Below, one piece after another: positions 55,201 to 64,000 of a DNA stretch of 64,000 nt. Source of the stretch: Dendrocalamus latiflorus (Eukaryota > Streptophyta > Magnoliopsida > Poales > Poaceae); assembly GCA_017311315.1 (NCBI GenBank), contig CM029660.1:13441430-13505429 (forward strand), in the 5' to 3' direction. Below the pieces are notes generated by a model. That model was not told where the DNA came from. It searched no databases and saw only the letters and a list, made by a program, of their open reading frames with translations. A program made the position numbers and the translations under genes. How positions within the stretch are numbered: position 1 is the stretch's first letter; each line of letters starts with the position of its first letter.

Positions 55201-55240
55201 CAATGATATGTCATCGAATGATGTTGATTGTGGTTCATGC
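55201..55240 (+). pseudogene. 40-bp TNP2 piece after the solo LTR
   Basis: Matches copy 1 around 4332-4372 (VNDMPPADVDCGS). It ends at GGTTCATGCC, where Sirevirus minus-strand sequence begins. Confidence 0.7.
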
Positions 55241-58200
55241 CTAGTATGATGGCAAGCAGTCTCATGGGAAAGAATTGGTGAGATCAGTTTTTTCGCATAA
55301 AAGAGATCTTTTTGCATTTTCATAAAAGGGTGTACTAACTCATGCTTCATCCAGAAACTAGTATAGCTCAATCTAAAGCTCAATAAAGATTCAAGACTGA
55401 ACTCAGACTATTTGACATGGCATGAATCATAAGAGGATAACTAAAGACAGACTAATCTCAAGAGCTAACATGACATGATTTAATTCAAGTTGTGCATTTT
55501 TAATCAACTTATCACGGCAAAGATTGGACTACACATATAAAGTCATGATAAATCTAGCAAGTAAGCACAGATCATGGCAAGATGTAATGCATTGTAAACA
55601 TGTCATAAATGGATAATAATCAAGGCTCCATGTAGTTATATTACAATGCAAAATACAGAATGCAAGAAAATTCAGCTCCCCTCAACACGAGATGCACTTT
55701 TAGTTCAAGTTGAGTTATGTCAATATTAAGATCCAGAAGCTTCCAAATGAACTCCCCCTGAACCAAAGCTATAAAATGAGAAGCTGGTAATGAAATCAGA
55801 AGAGGCAGTCCTTAAAGCATAGACAAGATATAGAGGATACTATGGCTCAGACTGACTCTCATCTACCCCATATGACTCTAGGACTATCAGCTAATCATCT
55901 AACCCACTAAGGAGCAAACACGTCCTAGAATCACAAGATGAGACAAAGAAGTCTAAGCGACTAGGCAAGAGAACCACTCTAACCTATGCTAGAAGGACTA
56001 TCCCAAATGCACCCAAATGCAAAGGAGCAAGAGCATAATAAAATAGAGTAAAATAGTAAAGCACAAAGCTCCCCCTCACAGCAGTCCATAAGGACAAACC
56101 ACCCCAAGCTCTCCCCGCAAGGCTGAAAACCTAGAGCTATCCAAAGGCTTGGTAAAGATATCAGCCAACTGGTGGTCACTCTCCACAAACTGGAGCACCA
56201 TGTCACCCTTCTCCACATGGTCTCGAAGGAAGTGATATATGATATCAATGTGCTTGGTCTGAGAGTGCTTCACTGGGTTCTTGGCAATGTTGATAGCAGA
56301 AGTGTTTTCACAAAAGAGTGGAATATTGTCTATGGCTAACCCAAAGTCCTGCAGGGTCGAAACCATCCAAAGCACCTGGCTGCAGCAACTGGCGGCAGCA
56401 ACGTACTCGGCCTCTGCGGTGGACTGTGCAACACCGGACTGCTTCCTAGAAGATCAAGAAACGAGAGAAGGGCCAATGAATTGGTAGGTGCCAGAAGTGC
56501 TCTTCCTATCTATCCTACAGCCAGCAAAGTCTTCGTCCGAGTAGGCTCTGAGGGAAAGACAGAATGAGGAAGAGTACCAGATACCATAGTCTATGGTAGC
56601 TCGAAGGTACCGAAGGATGCGCTTCACCGCCTGGCGGTGAGATACGTGAGGAGAGGCCTGAAATCAAGCACATAGACACACAGAGAAGTGTATGTCCGGT
56701 CTCAAGGCAGTGAGGTACAAGAGGGAGCCAATCATGCTGCGATACTCCTTCTGATCAACAGGCTCGCCATCCTCATCTGGGTCGAGTGAAGTTGATGAAG
56801 CCATAGGAGTGGACACCGGCTTACCATCACTCATATCAAAGCGTCTCAGGAGGTCTCGAGTGTACTTGCCCTGATGCAAGAAGGTACCCTCCCAAGTCTG
56901 CTTGATCTGAATGCCAAGGAAGAAGCTCAACTCGCCCATCATGGTCATCTCAAACTCTGAGCTCATGACATCGGAGAACTGGGAGACAAGAGCATGAAAG
57001 GAGCCGCCAAAGATGATGTCATCCACATAAATCTGGACGAGTAGAAGGTCATTGCCATGCCTGTGAATGAACAAGGTCTTGTTTACCTTACCCATCTCAA
57101 ACCTATGACTCAACAGATAGGACTTAAGCCTCTCATACCAAGCTCTAGGGGCTTGCTTAAGTCCATACAGGGCTTTGGAAAGCTTGAAGACATGGTTTGG
57201 AAATTTGAGGTTCTCGAAACCTGGAGGCTGCCTAACATAGACCTCTTCCTCAATATACCCATTGAGGAACGCACTCTTGACATCCATCTGGTAAAGCTTG
57301 AAGCCCTTAGACGCCGCGAATTAAAGCAAAATCCTGATGGCTTCTAGCCTAGCTACAGGGGCAAAGGTCTCCTCAAAATCTAGACCCTCAACCTGGGAGA
57401 AACCCTGAGCTACCAACTTAGCCTTGTTTCGAATGACCACCCCATCCTCACTTTGTTTGTTTTTGAACACCCACTTGGTACCTATGACATTATGACCTCT
57501 AGGGGGCTCAACAAGTGACCAGACCGTGTTTCTCTCAAAGTTCTCTAATTCCTCATGCATGGCATTGACCCAAGACTCATCAGAAAGAGCATGACTAACA
57601 TCCTTGGGCTCGAAAGAGGCAACAAAGGCAGAGTGGAGATAGAAGTGAGACATGCCGGATTTTGAGCGTGCGACGCGCTCAAAAAGATCTCCAATCATCT
57701 GCTCTGAAGGATGGTCTTTTTGAATATGACGAGGAGGTCCTGAATGAGAAGAAGAAGTGGCCTCTACCTTATGAGCTGACGAGGTAAGAACAGAGCCACT
57801 AACTCCTGAAGATGTGGAAGGCATGGGCAGACCTCCTCGAGGTACGGTGGAGGAAGCAGGCACCTCAAGGGGAGGAGGAACTAGATCAGGTAGACAACCC
57901 TCATCTCCATCCTCCTCATCATCCACAAGATGGTTTCGGATTGCTCTACAGAACCTGAGATATCGGGCCTAGTCCCTGGACTGGCCTCATCGAAAGTCAC
58001 CTCACAGGTCTCTACCAACTTACTAGACTCGTAGTTGCAGACCCTATAAGCCCGCGAAGAAGTCGAGTAGCCCAGAAAGATCCCATCACAAGATCGTGAC
58101 TCGAACTTATCTAGGTTCTCGGACTTCTGAATAAAGCACTTGCAACCAAACACGCGAAAATGAGAGACACTGGGCTTTCGCCCGTATCTCAACTCATAGG

Positions 58201-58625
58201 AAGTGCGATACAAGTGTGCCCTGAGAAAAACTCTGTTCGAAACATGGACGCGGTGGCTATCGCCTCAGCCCAAAACTTCCAAGGTGTAGAGTACTCATCA
58301 AGCATCGTCGTTGCCATCTCGACCAAGGTACGGTTCTTCCTCTCCACGACGCCATTCTGCTGTGGGACGTGCGGAGAAGAGAACTGGTGCTCTACACCTG
58401 TCTCATCGCAAAACCTCTCAAAGTAGGAATTCTTGACCTCCGTGCTATTGTCACTGCAGCTCGATCGTAAGGCACTCGGGAGCTCAACAGAATGCCTAAT
58501 AAACAGACCCCAAAAATCGGTAAATGTCTCATCCTTCGAGGCTAAGAAAAACACCCAAGAAAACCTCGAGAAGTCATCAACCACAATAAGAAGGTACCAC
58601 TTCCCTCCTGCTGACTGCACTCGAG
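55241..58625 (-). pseudogene. Sirevirus internal fragment: integrase, reverse transcriptase, RNase H and 3' region, no LTRs
   Basis: On the minus strand: integrase (58625-57930) with FSRFSWVFFL, HVPQQNGVVERKNRTL and the FRVFGCKCF segment; reverse transcriptase (57926-56664) with WVFKNKQSEDG, MDVKSAFLNGYIEEEVYV, YVDDIIFGG and LGIQIKQ; RNase H (56460-56076) ending FTKPLDSSRF and VVCPYGLL; then the long 3' region (56075-55241) with CTCCCCCT tracts. Frame breaks lie near 58205, 57930 and 57320. The RT wording (MSSEFEM, GELSFFLGIQIKQ) is of the SIRE/Maximus type. Both ends join TNP2 sequence without LTR or TSD. Dead. Confidence 0.85.
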
Positions 58626-60330
58626 TACAGATGGAATGAATCCTTTCGATAATATGAGGTGAAGAAAGGACCTCATGCTAAGGTTGCATGGTATCTTCCT
58701 ATAATCCTCCATTTGAAGCGGTTGCTTGCAAACCCAAAGGAAGCAAACTGCTGTGTTGGCACTTGGAGGAGCGTAAGAAAGATGGAATACTAAGACACCA
58801 TTCTAATTCTGCCCAGTGGAGAACCGAGGAATATAAGGTTTGGATTGAGTACAGATGGAATGAATCCTTTCGGTAATATGAGTAGCCGACATAGCACTTT
58901 GTCTATGACTCTCCGCATCTACAACCTTCCTCCTTGGTTATGTATGAAGCGAAAGTATATTTTACTATCGATACTTATCCAAGAGCCGAAGTAACCTAGA
59001 AATGATATTGATGTATACCTAGCACCGTTGGTGGAAGATCTAAAAATACTGTGGATCGAAGGGGTACATGTATGGGATGCATACAAACAAGAGAACTTCA
59101 CTTTACATTCCTTGTTGTTCTGCACCATAAATGATTATCCTACCCTTACTAACCTAGGCCAGAGTACAAAAGGGGCCAAAGCCTATACTCACTGCTTAGA
59201 TGATACCGAGAGTGTGTGACTGAAGAACTTGCGCAAAACTGTGTATATGTGTCACCGTCGATTCCTCCAGAGGGCTCACCCATACCGCAGGATGAAAAAA
59301 ACAATTCGACAGAGAGAAGGGGGACAGTTCAGCTCTAAGGCATTTAAGCGGAAAAGAGGTCTATGATATGGTTAAGTATATAGATGTTGTACTCAAAAAG
59401 GGACGTAAATCGATGACTCATGAGAAGAACGTCAGGAAGAAGAGATCAATATTTTGGGACTTACCTTATTGAGAGCACCTAGAAGTCCGCCAATATGAAG
59501 AAACTTGTTTCGATTTAAGATTGAAGTTAATTGGCATGAAGTCTCATGATTGTCATGTGCTGATGACATAGATGCATCCTATTACAATTAGAAGTATTTT
59601 TCCGATCAATGCCTAAGACACAATCATGATGCTGTGTTATTTCTTTAACACAATTGCTTAGAAGGTCATCGATCCTGAAGGACTAGATGCTCTGCAGGAC
59701 AATGTAGTGACGACTCTATGTTATCTTGAGATGTATTTCCCTTCATCATTTTCTGATATCATGGTCCATCTCATTGTTCAGATTGTGTGGGAGATAAAAA
59801 TATACAGGCCCGTGTTCCTACATGGCACGTACCCGTTCGAGAGGTTTATGGGAATTCCCAAGTCCTATGTATAGAATCAATTTCGGCTGGAGGGCAGCAT
59901 CATCGAAGGGTATCCAACCAAAGAGATCATTAAGTTCTGTGTCAATTACATGGCTCAGGTCAAACCGATAGGCATGCCTCGATCTCATCATGAGTGGAGG
60001 CTCAAGCGTATCGGGACCATCAGAAGGAAAGCAATCACTCCAAATATAGATGTGTATGCTCAAACCCATTTTATGGTCTTGCAACATATGATTGAAGTAT
60101 CCCCATATATCGACCAGTACAAGGACATGCTTCAGCAACAGAATCTAGAGTGACCGGATGTTTGGATCACGAGACAACACAACAGTTGATTCAACCAATA
60201 GTTGAAGTGGCGATTTGCTAGAAGCTCATCAAGTGATATGCTGACATAGTTGGCAAAATGGCCAACATTTATTGTTGTGACATGCTAAGGATATGACATA
60301 AATAGGTACACATTCTATATGCAGGTTCTA
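58626..60330 (+). pseudogene. TNP2 remainder of the old CACTA, many stops and deletions
   Basis: 58626-58660 is a copy of a later TNP2 piece (matching 5037-5072) that is found again in its proper place at 58850-58885. From 58661 the order follows copy 1 from 4808 onward, with a deletion near 59490 (copy 1 about 5695-5950 is absent) and numerous stops. It ends at TATATGCAG (60324), like the remnant at 21817. Confidence 0.8.
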
Positions 60331-61858
60331 TGTCCTACCACCCGAAAAGCCCAGTTTAATTTGATGGCCACATTCACCTTGACAAAACATAGTGATAATA
60401 AATATGATATTAATATAAACATGGTAGTTTAGGAACTTAGCAAAATATTTCCACTATTAAGAATTTTGATGTTTGTCTAGAGTTTTGAAAGAAAGGTTTT
60501 AGGGTAAGCGAGGATCGCTGGATTTGATTATCAGTTGTCCACACAATAGTAGGCTGAGATAAGTCAGGTAGTGGCCTAAGCTTGTTGAGGAAGCCTACTA
60601 GGTAGGGGCTATATAAAGAATTGAGCAGCGAACAACCTTGTTTTCTTAACTCTTTAGCGGGAGGTAAGGGATCTTGTGGTTAAGCAGGGCAGCTCTGCAG
60701 AGTCATGACTAATGGTATTCGAATACACCGTGCTTCCGGTAAATGAAGCTGTGTTTAATGGGTGATTCCAATAATGAAGCATAAGTAGATTTGGAATGGT
60801 TTTGGAAGTGTAGAAGTGTGTTAATCGAGTTTGGAAACCCCCCAAATACCTTAATTTTATGATTTAATATTTTATGTTTAAAGGCAAAGTGATTACAAAC
60901 GAAATTGCATCCACATAAAATAATAAACTGCTATACCCTGTTCCATGGTAATCACTTGCATATAGTTAAATAGCATTTCCCATATTACTTGTTGAGTACG
61001 GTTGGTTGTACTCATACTTTCTAAAATCATTAACAGAGAATGCTTGTCAAGAAAATGAAGGAGTTTATGAAGACGCTGAGCTCTACGATGTAGACGATGT
61101 CGAGTGTTAGGGTTTAATTCTACACTCAGGCCTGCCTGTGGAGTTTCTTTTGGTAATGTTTCTTTGGGTTGTACGTCCCTTTATGTATAACTTGGCTGCT
61201 AAGCTTTACTTTTATAATAAAATTTAATTTTATGTTTAAGCTTGTCTTGGCAATGGTGCACATCTTCTACAATACTCACAGCTGAACAGTCCTGGGCAGT
61301 TGCGAGGGTAACCTAACGTTCCCAGAAATGGGGGTTGTTACAGTTCGATGAGAAGCTGCACTTTCAAATCGAATGCATCATTGAGTTCTTTCCTCTTTTT
61401 ATTTTTTGAGAGAGGAATTAACAATCGAATCGATCAGTTAGTGCAGCCCGCGGAAAAGTACCAGAAGCACGCCATGAAATTGACCTAATCGAAGATCACG
61501 CATTGTTGTCCAAGATTATTGGTTTGGCTGTTAGGTTTCTCCATCGACTTATTTGCTATGGTTCTCTCGGCAGGTACGTATCTAACTTCCCTACCTGTAT
61601 ATCCTGTTTCGGTAAACCAAAGTGCTGCATCTTTTGATTACTTACGTATGTCAAAGGCCTAAAAAGTGCTTTCAGACTAGTGGCTTTTCTTTCCTTATGT
61701 ACGAATTAAGGCCGTGTTTATTGGTCATATAGTACGTGATGATCCACGAGGACAACATTATATGTAGGCAGTAGGCCGCATCATAGTAGAATTTTTTGTA
61801 CGAATAATCTAATTTTTTATTTAAAATTATAGAAATATACCTGCAGGAAATTATTTTA
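60331..61858 (+). repeat. Composite repeat copy C
   Basis: Same as copies A and B but lacking about 430 bp after GGATCGCTGGA (60521). Closer to copy A in the 3' tail (61340-61845). Confidence 0.7.
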
Positions 61859-61985
61859 CAAAAAATAGGCTCTAGTCGCCTAATGGAAGGGCGACTGGAG
61901 CTAATCACCCAACTAGGGGCCGACAGAATCTATGTCGCCCTACCCTAGGGCGACAGAAACAAGTCGCCCCCCATTGAGCGGGTTT
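61859..61985. repeat. Unbroken GTCGCC-motif block (empty site for 23789-25483)
   Basis: AGTCGCCTAATGG, GGGCGACTGGAG and GTCGCCCTACCC words. AAGTCGCCCCCCATTGAGCG shows the site without the CACTA insertion. Confidence 0.7.
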
Positions 61986-62012
61986 GAGTTTAAAAAATTG
62001 AACAAAAAATCC

Positions 62013-63888
62013 AATTTTTTTGGTTTTCAGCAATCAATTGGATCCGAACTTTTCTCAAGCTGGAACATTTTTCCCTGATTGAAAGTGACCTATTTTAAGG
62101 GAGACATCGGCTAGATGATGTGACTCATAAAGGGGTCATTTGAAACAGCTTCGGCTTTCGGCTTCTGGCTTTCAGAAGGTCACTTCAGTCTTGAGTTCCA
62201 AGAATGTTTGTTTTATTTGCTTCTTTTTTCCTTTTTAACCAAAAATACAAATTTGAGTTTAAGAAACCGAACAAAAACAAATAAAATTAGAAATCGATGG
62301 GATCCAATTTTTTTTTCTAGTCGAAACATTTTTTCCCTTGTTGAAAGTAGCCTATTTTAAGGGAGACATCTACTAAATGGTGCTTGACTCATAAAGGGGC
62401 CATTTGAAACGGCTTCACCTTCTGGTTTTCAAAAGCTAGAAGTCAAATCAAATGCGTGGCTTTTGAAAGTAACTTTAGCTGGATCGAGCTCCGCTAGCGC
62501 CACGAACATTGCCTCAGCACCGTCAGTGTGTCCACACACTCCGCCTCTCGCTGCCTCCACCTTTGCTCACGGCCGCCCCTTCTCCCTTGGCCCCACTAAT
62601 GTCGCCTCCTTTGCCTTTGGCCATCTCCCAACGAGCCCCCTCCGCCTTCGGCCACCTCTTGACAAGGAACCTTTGCCTCTACGTTGCCTCCAAACAAGCC
62701 CCCTCCCCCTCCATCACCTTCGCCTCCGTGCCACCCCATGCAACTTCACGCCTCCTCTGCCCTGCTCCATCTCCTGCATTCCACCGCTTCTTTTTTCTAT
62801 TTTTTTTGGGATATAGGCCAATTGCTAGTTAAATAACTTGTGTAATAATAAAATTGATTAGTTGTGTAAATATGTGATGTGATAATTGTTGTTAAGATTT
62901 AGTAGTATAATTATCGGCATCAAATAAGCCATCATGTGCTTTAGGGGCAATTCAGACATTTGCGCAAATCAGCTACTATTCCAAAGCCAAAAGCTTTAGC
63001 TGAATCAAACACCTTTCACTTTCAACCATTTCTATTTACAGCCACTATTATTCTAAAGCCAAAAGCTCCAACCAAAAACCAGAAGGTCCAGCCGTGTCAA
63101 ACGCCCCCAAATACTCCTTATTAACGAATATAGTGTATAATGTTTTGTCTTTAAGTCATAACGAAAGGAAACTAGCTATCCTGCTCCTCAACAGAAATTA
63201 ACGCACAACTTGATCATGTATATGTAACTATGTTCATAGCTATTCACCATTTTTCTTTAGTAAAGAACTCATCTAATTATAAGAATAAGCAAGAACTTCA
63301 ATCACCAAAATTTATATGTCGAATAAACATAAACGACAATTAGTTATTGAAAGGATGAGAGGGAGAGAGGAAAGCATATGTATGTAAAAAAACCTAAACG
63401 CACTACTTCGTTTTAGGCGCCAAAGAGATACAATTTCGCCCAAATTACTCTCCGCAGTCACAAAAGAACTTCGTGTTTGGGTACATGTAGTCAAACTTTC
63501 GAAATTTTGGATATTGATATCTTTTCAATATTTAGGTCGAACGCATGAAAACAATGCGTGTAAATTTCTCTTGAAAAGAACTTCATAATAGTATAATTTT
63601 ATTAGGTTTTATAAATTCATTACAATGAAAATTAGTGGTCAAAGTTACGTATGATTACCTTGAAAATAAATTTAATTGATAAAATGATATCTTGAAAATG
63701 GTGATATTATGATATCTTGAAAATGGTGAGGATTCATAATGAATAAATAACAAAAATATACCATTTTAGATACATACCGTGATGATCCAACCATCTAGAT
63801 TTGTCACCAGATTTACCTGCCCGAACATGCAGCTTCATCAATTAGTGACGATCATAGAATGTATGACGCGCGATAAGTTTGGTACTGC
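62013..63888 (+). repeat. Dispersed repeat unit, copy c (complete, uninterrupted)
   Basis: The most complete copy of the unit seen split at 27181-27712 / 36619-37365 and at 37366-39107. It shows the empty sites of the hAT-like element (about 62530) and of the 819-bp element (63880). The GC-rich part 62525-62800 is open in several frames but unrecognised. Confidence 0.7.
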
Positions 63889-64000
63889 ATGACAAAATTG
63901 TTTGTCATGAATAAGCACATTCGGTGACGGCAAAAAATTTGTCACAGGACACTTGATAGTCTGTGACGAAATATTTTTGTTTAGTCAATCCAGACTTTTT
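63889..64000. other. Right edge of the window
   Basis: GTGACGGCAAAAAATTTGTC and TGTGACGAAAT words suggest the start of another repeat. Too short to classify. Confidence 0.3.

Larger units (their letters stand above)
51236..60330 (+). mobile_element. Old, degenerate family-1 CACTA, right end missing
   Basis: Starts CACTACTACAAAAAGCCTAA at 51236. Decayed subterminal palindromes run to about 51560, then an AT-rich region (51560-52252) similar to 33780-34150, then TNP2 in pieces (52253-52504, 55201-55240, 58626-60330). The unknown ORF is absent. The right part of the element (second gene, 3' array) is replaced by composite repeat copy C. Without its nested insertions it is about 3 kb. Confidence 0.75.

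Noticed and set aside
52505..58625. One continuous Sirevirus element
   Set aside because: The TSD GAAGT brackets only the LTR, and TNP2 sequence (55201-55240) separates it from the internal fragment, so these are two events.

Overview
This is a repeat-dominated stretch of a plant nuclear genome, most likely a grass (Poaceae). The evidence is CACTA (En/Spm) transposons carrying TNP2-type genes, Sirevirus-type Ty1/copia sequence with very long LTRs, hAT elements with 8-bp target-site duplications (TSDs), a Tourist-type MITE with a TTA TSD, GC-rich first-exon-like sequence and plant introns. Species cannot be fixed from sequence alone. There is no rRNA, tRNA, CRISPR or bacterial operon structure that I can see.

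Layout. 1-2489 and 13521-16646 are Sirevirus remnants (an inverted pol fragment, then a + strand fragment with internal deletion, a long 3' region and a 3' LTR). They are split by an 11-kb CACTA element, copy 1 of family 1 (2490-13517, TSD ATT). 16647-23788 holds two copies of a composite repeat (a CACTA tail, LTR-like sequence and a block of GTCGCC motifs) with a large LTR between them. 23789-25483 is a non-autonomous family-1 CACTA (TSD CCC). 25484-27180 holds a 31-bp minisatellite followed by a GRF zinc-finger gene fragment. 27713-36618 is a hAT-like element (8-bp TSD) that captured pieces of a mitochondrial phosphate carrier gene and perhaps a PPR gene; it is itself interrupted by a second, inverted family-1 CACTA (28191-35444). 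36619-39942 is a partly tandem repeat with an 819-bp insertion full of GTGGTCGT motifs. 40165-49289 is a different CACTA family (TTTGCCGAGTG repeats) with two apparently intact multi-exon genes on the minus strand. 49290-51235 is the only non-transposon island and carries a complete CLE peptide hormone gene. 51236-60330 is an old family-1 CACTA whose TNP2 is broken by a Sirevirus solo LTR (itself hit by a hAT) and by a pasted Sirevirus fragment. 60331-64000 repeats units seen earlier.

How parts work together. In CACTA elements the TNP2 protein is the DDE-type transposase and the second protein (TNP1/TNPA-like) is thought to bind the subterminal repeats. Family 2 keeps both genes open. Family 1 copy 1 keeps a TNP2 frame that lacks its native start, while its second gene has five nonsense changes; copy 2 is internally deleted. 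Both families carry extra arrays of the subterminal motif next to internal gene promoters. Family 1 also carries a third, divergently transcribed small ORF of unknown function. The CLE gene is the one clear host gene. The nesting order can be read from the TSDs and from two or three empty sites present elsewhere in the window.
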